NCBI RefSeq assembly: GCF_021390435.2
Contig: NZ_JAJVCN010000002.1
Location: 2,480,001-2,544,000 of the forward strand
DNA length: 64,000 bases
Reading direction: 5' to 3'
Source of the DNA: Kibdelosporangium philippinense
GTDB taxonomy: Bacteria > Actinomycetota > Actinomycetes > Mycobacteriales > Pseudonocardiaceae
The translations under genes were made by a program, and so were the position numbers. How positions within the stretch are numbered: the first letter of the stretch is position 1; each line of letters begins with the position of its first letter. Below are positions 35,072 to 43,771 of the stretch, piece by piece. The notes beneath the pieces are model-generated. The model did no database searches, was not told the origin of the DNA, and worked only from the letters and a program-made list of their open reading frames with translations.

Positions 35072-36589
35072 GTGCTGAAGGTGGACACAACGCAGGAGAT
35101 CGCCGCTGGTTATGTGACCGAGGGCCAAGCGGTGGAACTGGGCACGGTCGTGGTGGACGGCCAGGTTGACGCGTCCGCGGTGATCAAGCTCCCGTTGGCG
35201 ACGCTGAACCGGCACGGTCTGGTGGCAGGTGCGACGGGTACCGGCAAGACCAAGACATTGCAGTTGATCGCCGAGCAGTGCGCGGGCGCGGGCGTTCCGG
35301 TGTTGCTCGCCGACATCAAAGGTGACCTGTCCGGGCTCGCCCGGGCGGGTGAGGCGAACGACAAGGTGACCAAGCGGGCCGAGGAGACCGGTGACACCTG
35401 GCAGCCGACGGCCTTCCCGGTCCAGTCGATCTCGCTGGGTACGGGTGGTCCCGGCGTCCCTGTCCGTGCCACGATCACGAGCTTCGGGCCGATCCTGCTG
35501 TCGAAGGTCCTCGGCCTGAACGACACCCAGGAGGCCACGCTCGGCCTGATTTTCCACTGGGCCGATCAGCGCGGCCTCGCGTTGCTCGACGTGAAGGACC
35601 TGCGGTCGGTCATCGGGCATCTGACCAGCGACGAGGGCAAAGCCGACTTGAAGGAGCTCGGCGGTGTCTCGGCCGCGACGGCGGGTGTGATCCTGCGTTC
35701 GTTGTCCAATCTGGAGGCTCAGGGCGGTGACGAGTTCTTCGGCGAGCCCGAGCTCGCGGTCGCGGATCTGCTCAAGGACGGCACGATCTCCCTGCTGGAG
35801 GTCGGCGAGCTGCAGAACAAGCCCGCGCTGTTTTCAACGTTCCTGATGTGGCTGCTCGCCGAGCTCTTCCAGGAGCTGCCAGAGGCCGGTGACCTGGACA
35901 AACCCAAGCTGGTGTTCGTGCTGGACGAGGCGCATCTGCTGTTCAGCGACGCCTCGAAAGCCTTCCTCGAGCAGATCGAGCAGACCGTGAAGCTGATCCG
36001 CTCCAAGGGCGTCGGTGTGTTCTTCTGCACACAGCTGCCCACGGACATCCCGAACGCCGTGCTGTCCCAACTCGGCGCCCGGATCCAGCACGCGTTGCGC
36101 GCGTTCACGCCGGACGACCAGAAGGCGTTGGCGCAGACGGTGAAGACGTATCCGACGACCAAGCACTACGAGCTGGACAAAGCCCTTACTTCGCTTGGTA
36201 CGGGCGAGGCGATCGTCACAGTGCTGAGCGAGCGCGGCGCGCCCACGCCCGTCGCGTGGACGAGATTGCGTGCACCGCGTTCGCTTATGGGCACCATCGG
36301 CGTCGACGCGATCCGTGAGGCTGCCAACGCGAGCGAGTTGCACGCGAAGTACGCGGAGACCATCGACCGCGAGTCGGCGTACGAGAAGCTCGCCGCCAAG
36401 GTGGCGCCGCCCTCTGCGGAGCCCCAGGAGCAACCTCAAGAGCAACCGGCACCGGAAAAGGAGAAGCCAGGCGCGTTGGAGCAAGTGCTGACGAGCGCTC
36501 CGGTGAAGTCGTTCCTGCGCTCGGCCGCGAGTGCGTTGGGACGGGAGATCACCCGGGGCTTGTTCGGTACGGCCAAACGGCGTCGCTAG
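35072..36589 (+). CDS. HerA/DUF853-family ATPase
   Basis: About 505 residues. RecA-like hexameric ATPase with P-loop VAGATGTGKTKTLQ, Walker B LVFVLDEAHLLF, and an arginine-finger zone SQLGARIQHALRAFTPDDQ. The HAS-barrel N-terminus is short (IAAGYVTEGQAVELG). The C-terminus is a Glu/Pro/Gln linker followed by a basic helix. Members are annotated as helicase HerA-like or DUF853. The in vivo role in actinomycetes is not established. GTG 35072 is chosen since family members begin near this point; the ATG at 35033 and GTG at 35081 are alternatives. Confidence 0.85.
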   Translation: MLKVDTTQEIAAGYVTEGQAVELGTVVVDGQVDASAVIKLPLATLNRHGLVAGATGTGKTKTLQLIAEQCAGAGVPVLLADIKGDLSGLARAGEANDKVTKRAEETGDTWQPTAFPVQSISLGTGGPGVPVRATITSFGPILLSKVLGLNDTQEATLGLIFHWADQRGLALLDVKDLRSVIGHLTSDEGKADLKELGGVSAATAGVILRSLSNLEAQGGDEFFGEPELAVADLLKDGTISLLEVGELQNKPALFSTFLMWLLAELFQELPEAGDLDKPKLVFVLDEAHLLFSDASKAFLEQIEQTVKLIRSKGVGVFFCTQLPTDIPNAVLSQLGARIQHALRAFTPDDQKALAQTVKTYPTTKHYELDKALTSLGTGEAIVTVLSERGAPTPVAWTRLRAPRSLMGTIGVDAIREAANASELHAKYAETIDRESAYEKLAAKVAPPSAEPQEQPQEQPAPEKEKPGALEQVLTSAPVKSFLRSAASALGREITRGLFGTAKRRR

Positions 36590-36740
36590 ACGGAAGGAAC
36601 GTTCCCGCCATCGATCCGGTACTCCGTGCCGGTGATCCATGAGGCCTGGTCTGACACCAGGAAGGCAACGAGGTCCGCGACTTCCTGCGGATGGCCAGGC
36701 CTGCCGAGCGGCACGCCGCCAAGGCTCGCCAGGGCGACGT
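36586..36740 (-). pseudogene. C-terminal remnant of a short-chain dehydrogenase
   Basis: Leftward frame: LGRPGHPQEVADLVAFLVSD, then WITGTEYRIDGGNVPSV and TAG, the unmistakable end of a classical SDR. Everything before about residue 200 of the original is missing. Its stop overlaps the stop of the HerA-like gene. Confidence 0.85.
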
Positions 36741-36979
36741 TCGCGCGCCGGTTCGCTGACTTGGTCGGCGAGCCGCCGTTGAGCTACCTCACCTGGTGGC
36801 GGATGACGACGGCAGGCCAGTTGCTGAGCCGTGGCGACCAGCCGCTTGCCGCGATCGCGCGTCAGGTCGGCTACCAGTCCGAGTTCGCCTTCAGCAAGGC
36901 GTTCAAACGGGAGTTCTCGTTGCCGCCCAGCGACTACCGCCGTCAACGCCGGGCCGGAGCGCGGATGGTCGATGCCTGA
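36728..36979 (+). pseudogene. C-terminal remnant of an AraC-family regulator
   Basis: Forward frame with both helix-turn-helix motifs of AraC/XylS: TFARRFADLVGEPPLSYLTW, LAAIARQVGYQSEFAFSKAF, KREFSLPPSDYR. The sensing domain and first helix are gone. It abuts the SDR remnant. A deletion between two divergent genes would give exactly this arrangement. Its end overlaps the ATG of the next gene. Confidence 0.8.
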
Positions 36980-39943
36980 CTATTCTCCAGTAGTGCCGAT
37001 CGAGCTGACCCTGCTGAGCAAGGTGGCGTATCGCGGGCAGGAGGTCACTGCTCCGCGCTTACGCGCTGTGCTCGCGTTGCTGGCAGGCGACGTGAAGCGA
37101 GGCGTGAGCATCGGCGCGCTGATCGACGGGCTCTGGCCGGACGAGCAACCAGAGAACCCAGCGAAAGCCGTACATATTCTGGTTTCCCGGATTCGTGGGC
37201 AGCTTGGGCCGGACCTGGTTGTGAACACGCCGACCGGCTACCGGATCGACGCACAGGTAGACACCGAGGCGATCCTGACTTACGCGTCGGACAGCGCAAA
37301 AGCCTTGACGACCGCACATTTCGAGACTGCGTTAGCTACAGCAGCAGCCGGTCTCGGGCTCTGGAACGGCGAAGGCACCGACGGCACGGACCCATTGTCG
37401 TTGCTGCGCTTGGAAAGAAAGCAGGCTCGCAGGTCGCTTCTGCGGACTCACGCGCTGGCGTTGTCGAAGGCAGGCAAACACGCCGAAGCCAAGGTTCCGC
37501 TGGAAGATCTCGTCGCCTCGTCGTCGCATGACGAGGAACTGCTTCTTGAGCTGATCCGTACCCAGCCGCGACCGACGGCCCAGCGGGCGCTTTGAACACG
37601 TACGACCAGTACCGCCGCCGAATCGCCGACGAGCTGGGCACCGATCCAGGGTTCGCATTGCAAGCCTTGCACCAGCGCTTGCTCCGGGGTGAGACCCTCA
37701 AGAAGGGCGTGGCGCACGAGCCGAATGCGTTGCTAGGCAGGGATTCAGACATCGCGGCCGTGACGAATTTGCTGCGGGAGTCCAGGGTCACATCGATCAT
37801 CGGTCCCGGTGGGATGGGCAAGACGAGACTGGCGCACGCGGTCAGCAGGGAAGCCGAGTATCACGTCTATTTCGTGTCCCTTGCCGGTGTCGCGACTGAT
37901 ACGGACGTCGAGGACGAAGTCGTGGCGGCCGTCGGCGAGCAGCGGCTGAACTCGCTCGAATCCGCCTTGCTGGTACTGGACAACTGCGAGCATGTCCTCG
38001 ATGGAGCCGGGAAACTCGCGCAGGAACTGGTATCGGCGAGCAAAGACCTGAGAATCCTGACCACAAGCCGTGCCAGGCTAGGTCTTTCATCGGAAACCGT
38101 GTACCCGCTCAGCGAACTGCCGTTGCCCGCGGCGGTTGAGTTGTTCAGCCAACGCGCGAAAGCCGTGCGTCCCGGGGTGGACCTGCCTTCGGGGGCTGTC
38201 AAGGAGCTGTGTACGCACCTCGACGGGCTCCCGTTGGCGATCGAGTTGGCGGCGGCGAAGGCGCGGGTCATGTCGATTCCCGAGATCGCCAGCCGATTGG
38301 ACGACCGGTTTACGTTGCTGCGCGGCGGTTCCCGTGACGCGCCAGACCGGCACAGAACCCTGCACGGGGTGGTCGACTGGAGCTGGAACCTCCTCGACGA
38401 AGCCGGAAAGCAAGCAATGCTCGTGCTGTCGGTATTTCCGGCCGGATTCAGCTATGCCGCGGCTGAACACGTTGGTGTCGAAGAGACTGTGGAGAACTTG
38501 GTCGACCAATCACTGCTCAAGGTGCACGACACCCCCGCCGGTGCTCGGTTTCAGATGCTCGAAACTGTCCGTGAGTTCGCTGCCGCGCAACGAAGTGGCG
38601 ACGAGGTCGATCGGTTCCTCGCATGGGCCCGTGATTTCTGCCTTACGCATCACGAGCTCCTCTTCGGACCTGATCCGCTGGGATCCGTGTTCCCGATCGA
38701 TGTCGAGCAGGACAACCTGATCGCGGCATTGCGGTACGGCATCAAACGCGCCGACGGCCCGACTGTTGCCGCCACGGCTGCTGTCCTCACTTGCTCGTGG
38801 TTGCTGGTATCCCATTACAGCAGAACGATTTCCCTCGCCGACGACATCACGAGAGTCCTCCTGCACTACCGCCCTGAAGCCGAGCACATAGAGGTGACGA
38901 GGACTGCGGCTGCCGTGTGCGCCGCCACAACGTTCATGATCCAGGGGCCGCGAGCGCTGCGTAGCCTGATCGTTCTCAAGCGCTTGCCGTCCGTAAAACC
39001 GGACACGCTGCCCAAGGCGATCGCGGCCTATCTGATCAATCAGGACAGTCAGCAACCGTTGGCCGTCGCCGCGACGAGTTTCGTAGCAAGCTATATCAAG
39101 GAAAGCGAACTCGATCCACATGCCGCACTCGCGGCGGCCCGGCAAGCGCAGGAGTTGGTTGAGAACGAGACGCCGTGGCTCAGGATCGCCACGCACGCCC
39201 GCGTCGGTGACCTGTTACTCCAGATAGGACAGCCCGAGGAAGCGGAAACACACTACCTTGCGGCGCTGCACACGTTGGAAACGGACGTGAGCGGCCAGGG
39301 CATGGCACTGATTCTCGCCAACCTGCACGCGGGCAAGCTTGACACGGTCGAACGATGGCTGGATTCGGTGGCGGACAACGCGATCGACAGCAGTGGACCG
39401 GAAGGCGCGTTCATCATCGGTGTCCGCGCGGAGGTTCTGCTCGCCCGTGACCAGATCGACGCGGGCCTGTCGACATGGCGGACAGCGCTCGGCCGGATAA
39501 ACCCGCATGTGGGCACAGAGTATCGGGTCGGATCGTCCGGTATCGACCCGCTGCTGAGTGAGATCCAAGCGGCCACTGTGGTCGCGCACGCCCAACACGG
39601 TCGCCTGGAACAGGTTGCGGATCTCGTACAGTCCCTTCCGGACAGATTGATCTGGTTACTTGAGCATCCGACGGTCAACCCATCACCCTTCTTGCGGGAA
39701 TTCCCAACTTGGGGCGCGTTGTTGCTGGCGGTCGGAATGACCGAACCGCAACCCCGCAAGGCCGCGCGAATGATCGCCTTGGCCGAGCGTTTCCGTTTCC
39801 TGCGCGGATTTCAGCCCACGATGTCCCCCTCGCGAGCGCGGGCCGCGGCCGAGAAGGTGGCGTACGCCGAAGCAGTCTCGCACTACGCCACCCTGTCGCT
39901 TGACCAGCTACGAATCGCCGCGCTGGACCTGCTTGACCGGTAG
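36972..39943 (+). pseudogene. AfsR/SARP-family regulator with one frameshift
   Basis: Two abutting frames form one protein of about 990 residues. 36972-37595 holds the OmpR-type winged helix (LRAVLALLAGDVKRGVSIGA, HILVSRIRGQLG) and the start of the BTAD domain. 37592-39943 continues BTAD (NTYDQYRRRIADELGTDPG), then NB-ARC with P-loop IIGPGGMGKTRLA and Walker B LLVLDNCEHVL, then TPR-like helices. One base is missing at about 37560-37566: the other frame there reads AATDGPAGALNTYDQ, the normal BTAD sequence. Such regulators activate secondary-metabolite genes. It may be inactive, or the lesion may be a sequencing error. Its 3' end overlaps the P450 by 36 bases. Confidence 0.85.
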
Positions 39944-41107
39944 GTGCCTCGGCCCGCACATCTCCGGCGACGGATGAAACGTCGGCGGAGTCCCGACGCG
40001 CAACTCGCCCAGCCGGTCGAACAGGATGTTCATCGCGATCCGCCCTTCGAGCCGGGCAAGTGGCGCACCGAGACAGAAATGCGCGCCACGTCCAAACGCC
40101 AAGTGCGGGTTCGGATCCCGGAAGATATCGAACTCCTCAGGGTTGGCGAACTGCCGTGGATCCCGGTTGACGGCGCCGAGCGCGATCATCAGCAACTGGT
40201 TCGCGGGCATCGGGTAGCCGCCGATCTCAGTGTCCACAGTGGTCGCCCGAAAGACAGCCGGTACCGGACTGACAAACCTCAAGGACTCTTCAATCAACCC
40301 AGGGACCAAGGACCGGTCCGCGCGTACTTTCCTTGAGGTGTCCGGGAGCCGGTCAAGGCACATGATCGTGCTGCCCAGCAACGAAGTCGTGGTCACGTGC
40401 CCAGCGAACAGAAGAAGAATCCCGAAATGAGTAACCTCGCTGTCGGTCATGTCAGCCTGAGCCAATACCGTCAGCAGATCTTCCCGAGGCTGACGGCGCC
40501 GTTCGGCAGTGTGCTGATGCAGGTAGTCGACCATCGGAGCGAATTCCCGCAACGCGGCCATCGAAGCAGCCTGCACGTCTTCACTGGGATTCGGTTCGTG
40601 ATAGATGTTCTTGCTCTCCAGCAACTTGTCCGCCCAGTAGATAAAGAGGTCGCGGTCGCTCACCGGCACGCCAAGCAGCTCGGCGATGACGGAGATCGGC
40701 AGCGGATGCGCCACCTCAGTGACAAAGTCGAACTCGTCCCGCCCAACCAAGCCGTCGACAAGGCCATTCGCGATCTCGGCGATCCGAGGCTCCAGGTCCG
40801 CAACCATCTTCGGCGTAAACGCCCGACTGACAACCCGGCGGTGATCACGGTGAGCCGGACCATCCATCTGCAACAGATTCCCCTCAGAGAGCCCTTTGAC
40901 AAGAGGGTCGTCGCTGTCACCCTGAGGGAAGAACTGCCCGACATCGGAAACGAAAGTCACCGGATCAGCCAGAATCTGATGAGCCTCCGAATACCCGGAG
41001 ATGTTCCAGAAACCCACGGAGTCAGCGAATTCGACAGGTTCCGCGGGCCGATGGCCGTGCATCCAGTAGTGCGCGGGGTGAGCGTTCCAGACGGTTGTCG
41101 TTTTCAT
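39908..41107 (-). CDS. cytochrome P450
   Basis: 399 residues from ATG 41107. I-helix LLFAGHVTTTSLL (oxygen-activating His-x-Thr-Thr), ExxR as EESLRF, and the heme loop LAFGRGAHFCLGAPLARLEG with the Cys ligand. Soluble bacterial class I enzyme of the CYP105/107 kind; needs ferredoxin and reductase encoded elsewhere. Substrate unknown. Overlaps the end of the AfsR-like gene convergently. Confidence 0.93.
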   Translation of the reverse strand: MKTTTVWNAHPAHYWMHGHRPAEPVEFADSVGFWNISGYSEAHQILADPVTFVSDVGQFFPQGDSDDPLVKGLSEGNLLQMDGPAHRDHRRVVSRAFTPKMVADLEPRIAEIANGLVDGLVGRDEFDFVTEVAHPLPISVIAELLGVPVSDRDLFIYWADKLLESKNIYHEPNPSEDVQAASMAALREFAPMVDYLHQHTAERRRQPREDLLTVLAQADMTDSEVTHFGILLLFAGHVTTTSLLGSTIMCLDRLPDTSRKVRADRSLVPGLIEESLRFVSPVPAVFRATTVDTEIGGYPMPANQLLMIALGAVNRDPRQFANPEEFDIFRDPNPHLAFGRGAHFCLGAPLARLEGRIAMNILFDRLGELRVGTPPTFHPSPEMCGPRHLPVKQVQRGDS

Positions 41108-41180
41108 GATGACAAGGCTGACCGCAACCCGGATCAACAGGGTTTCAGCGAGCTATCAGTGGCCTGAAACCCCAGGTCAT

Positions 41181-41230
41181 CCCTCGTGAGTGGTTAGCCG
41201 CGTTAGAACACGACTAACCACTCACGAGGG
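41181..41230. repeat. palindromic intergenic repeat, copy 1
   Basis: 50 bp, arms CCCTCGTGAGTGGTTAG and perfect complement (17 bp). Centre contains CGCGTTAGAACACG. Lies between the SDR-type gene end and the P450 start, both leftward. Confidence 0.9.
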
Positions 41231-41233
41231 CAT

Positions 41234-42442
41234 TTACAGCTTTCGCCACACCGAGCGGGTGAGGGTCGCGGCCACGCTCGCCAGGGGCGGCTGCGGGCGG
41301 GATCGAGCTTCGGGCGCGGTCTCCGGAATCCGACGCCCTGCCAACGGATCCGACCGGTCAGCGCGGCGAGCGCGATAAGGGTCCAAATGCGACGACCAAT
41401 ACCGCAACAACCGTGGCGCGTAAGAAGCCAAGGGCAGCAACGTGATCCCACTGCCTTCCAAAGCCGCGACCGTCGAGGCTGTCGAAAACTTGGGCTCCAT
41501 CACCATATGCGGAATGACCTCAGGCGGAATCCCCATCTCGGTCATCACGGCATCCCGAACCTCACGCCCACCCGGCAGGCGATCAACCGCCCGCGCAGCA
41601 AGGACCCCGGCTCGATCCAGCACAGGAACACGAGGGCTGGCCACGATCCGAGGCGCCCCAGCCGGAACGGCGAAAGCGTTGTACACCTCGGTCAAAGACT
41701 GGTTCCGGGCCGAACCAAGGTGATAGGTCGACCCCGAAGGCGCGTCCTGATGCATCAGATGCACCAGCGCGTCGACCACATAGTCCACGGGAACCACGTT
41801 CGTCGAACCAAGGTGGGGCACGACCAAGGGAAGCCGGGCGGGCAACCGCGACAACCGGGTGATCGCGGGCAGGAAGTAGTAGGGACCGTCGACCTTGTCC
41901 ATCTCGCCGGAACGGGAGTCGCCGACTACTGCCGAGGGCCGGTACACCCGCCATGGAACCTTGTCCTGCGTACGGACCAGCTTCTCCGCTTCGAACTTTG
42001 TCGAGTGGTAGGGGGACGGCAGGTTTTGGCCGAGATCGAAATCCCGTTCAGTGAAACGTCCTCGATAGTCCCCGGCTACCGCTACCGAGGAAACGTGGTG
42101 CAGCCATTTGGCGCCGATCCGGCCCGCGAATTCGATCACGTGACCGGTACCGTTCACATTCGTGATTTCGTTGATCGCGCGATAGGCCGTGAAATCGTAG
42201 ATCGCGCCGAGGTGGATCACGTGGTCCACGCCTGACAACGGTGCCGTGATCGGTTCGGCGAGATCACCGGTGACCGGGACGACTCGCCCGGAATCCCATG
42301 TCCGGGCGAGTTTGTCGAATCGTGTGTGCGAACCGGGGCGCACCAGTGCGTACACCGCGGCACAGTCAGGCAGGGTGAGCAGCCGCGATATCAGCCTGCT
42401 GCCCAGAAATCCGGTTCCGCCCGTCACGAAGTAGCCGGTCAT
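41234..42442 (-). CDS. NAD(P)-dependent extended SDR (epimerase/reductase type)
   Basis: 402 residues. N-terminal YFVTGGTGFLGSRLI dinucleotide loop, catalytic YHSTKFEAEKL (Tyr-x-x-x-Lys), and a long C-terminal extension. It resembles the NAD-binding_4 group that includes fatty acyl-CoA reductase-like and mycobacterial Rv3085-like proteins, not sugar epimerases. It ends four bases before repeat copy 1. Substrate unknown. Confidence 0.85.
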   Translation of the reverse strand: MTGYFVTGGTGFLGSRLISRLLTLPDCAAVYALVRPGSHTRFDKLARTWDSGRVVPVTGDLAEPITAPLSGVDHVIHLGAIYDFTAYRAINEITNVNGTGHVIEFAGRIGAKWLHHVSSVAVAGDYRGRFTERDFDLGQNLPSPYHSTKFEAEKLVRTQDKVPWRVYRPSAVVGDSRSGEMDKVDGPYYFLPAITRLSRLPARLPLVVPHLGSTNVVPVDYVVDALVHLMHQDAPSGSTYHLGSARNQSLTEVYNAFAVPAGAPRIVASPRVPVLDRAGVLAARAVDRLPGGREVRDAVMTEMGIPPEVIPHMVMEPKFSTASTVAALEGSGITLLPLASYAPRLLRYWSSHLDPYRARRADRSDPLAGRRIPETAPEARSRPQPPLASVAATLTRSVWRKL

Positions 42443-42479
42443 GGCGGAACCATGCCTACTGGCGAGTAGGAATCAAACT

Positions 42480-42683
42480 CTACTGCTCATGGATCACTGA
42501 CGCGTCCACCACCGCATCCCTCAGCGCCGCGCGCAGTCTGCCCACGTCAAGTGGGGTAAGCACGGCGGTCTCACCCGGCGGGGAGACCAGTACCACGCGG
42601 CCACCGCTGACGAACACCGTCAGGTCGCGTCGCCGTCCCGCGATATCGCGGCAGCTCACCGACCATTCCTTGCGGGCAGTCAC
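42480..42683 (-). CDS. small conserved-type hypothetical protein
   Basis: 67 residues from GTG 42683 behind GGGGAGG. Beta-rich N-terminus (WSVSCRDIAGRRRDLTVFVS, VVLVSPPGETAVLTPLD) and a short C-terminal helix. The pattern (beta sheet then VGRLRAAL helix) is common among small actinobacterial proteins. No known function. Confidence 0.6.
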   Translation of the reverse strand: MTARKEWSVSCRDIAGRRRDLTVFVSGGRVVLVSPPGETAVLTPLDVGRLRAALRDAVVDASVIHEQ

Positions 42684-43027
42684 CTCTGTCTTGCCTCCCC
42701 GGTTGTCGGGCCAACGCCTTCCCTACCCGTCGTAGAGACGGTTGCCGTGCGGCGCCGTGACGCGTCCGCGAAGGTTTTTCGCACTATTGTTTCCCGACCC
42801 CGTTTCGTCACGTAGTTGTCGATCTTGAACGGCCGAGCCTACTAGGTGATATACGTCCACGGAACGACCACAGTTTGGTATATCCAAGAATTTCGGATCG
42901 ACCAATCGGGTGACGACAGACCTTCGATCGTGTTGACCGGTGATCGTCGGTGGCATCCTGTTGCGGTGCTTGACCCTCCCCGGATGTCGGACTCGACAGT
43001 TGACATAGCAACTATCGCAGTTCGGCC
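42684..43027. other. intergenic region with no gene seen
   Basis: Divergent intergenic region between the small leftward gene and GPP34. Less GC-rich than surroundings. A TTGACA-like box is at 43000-43005 but stands too close to the GPP34 start to be its simple -35. Nothing else assigned. Confidence 0.35.
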
Positions 43028-43756
43028 GTGCCGGGTGAGAACCTCGGAACGGTCTCGGTGACCGGCCGGGCACCGAACTCAGCGTCACTCCGGCTTGCCG
43101 ACGAGTTCTTCCTGGTGGCGCACAACCACGACGCGGACACCATCGTGCCGCGGCTGCACGACACCGGGATCGAACTCGGCCTCGCCGGGGCGCTGCTCGC
43201 TGAACTGGTACTCGACCGCAGGCTGGAGGTCGCCGACGGGCGGGTCATCGTCTTCGACCCGTCACCGCCGAACGACCAACTGGCCGCGAGCATGTTGCGG
43301 GACATCGTCACCGAACCACCGCACAGCGTCCGGGTCTGGCTGGAGTACCTCAGCCAGGACGCGCGCGACAAGGTCGGCAGCAGGCTGCACGTGGCCGGGC
43401 ACCTAGCCCAGGTCCGGCTGCGTAAATGGTGGGGTGGCCCGGCGATGCAGTACCGCGCGGTGAACGCGGAACAGGCACTGATCCCCGAAGTCCGGTTGCA
43501 CGACCTGCTCGCGCGGCCGCATCCGGGGCTCGAAGTGACCAGGATCAGCATGGACCACAAGCTGATGCAGGACGTCACGCTCGCCGCGCTCGCGCACTCG
43601 ACCGGCCTGCTGTCCGCCCTGCTCTGGTACCACGGACCGCATCGAGCGCGGTCCCAATTGGACGAAATGCGCCGTGCACTCCCGGCACCCCTGCTCGAAC
43701 TCGCCAAGCAGACTGAGGCCGCGGTTGGCGACGCGGTGCTTGGCCGTCGCCGCTGA
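43028..43756 (+). CDS. GPP34 (GOLPH3/VPS74-like) family protein
   Basis: 242 residues from GTG. N-terminal SLRLADEFFLVAHN and the following LGLAGALLAELVLDRRLEV are the signature of the GPP34 family, which in eukaryotes binds PI4P and Golgi glycosyltransferases. In actinomycetes the proteins are numerous and their function unknown. It is 15 bases before the permease-GNAT gene on the same strand, so probably cotranscribed. Confidence 0.9.
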   Translation: MPGENLGTVSVTGRAPNSASLRLADEFFLVAHNHDADTIVPRLHDTGIELGLAGALLAELVLDRRLEVADGRVIVFDPSPPNDQLAASMLRDIVTEPPHSVRVWLEYLSQDARDKVGSRLHVAGHLAQVRLRKWWGGPAMQYRAVNAEQALIPEVRLHDLLARPHPGLEVTRISMDHKLMQDVTLAALAHSTGLLSALLWYHGPHRARSQLDEMRRALPAPLLELAKQTEAAVGDAVLGRRR

Positions 43757-43771
43757 CTAAGGAGCTTTGCT

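Noticed and set aside
37550..37600. Programmed frameshift in the AfsR-like gene
   Set aside because: No slippery heptamer or downstream structure; the missing base lies in CCCAGCCGCG. More like mutation or sequencing error.
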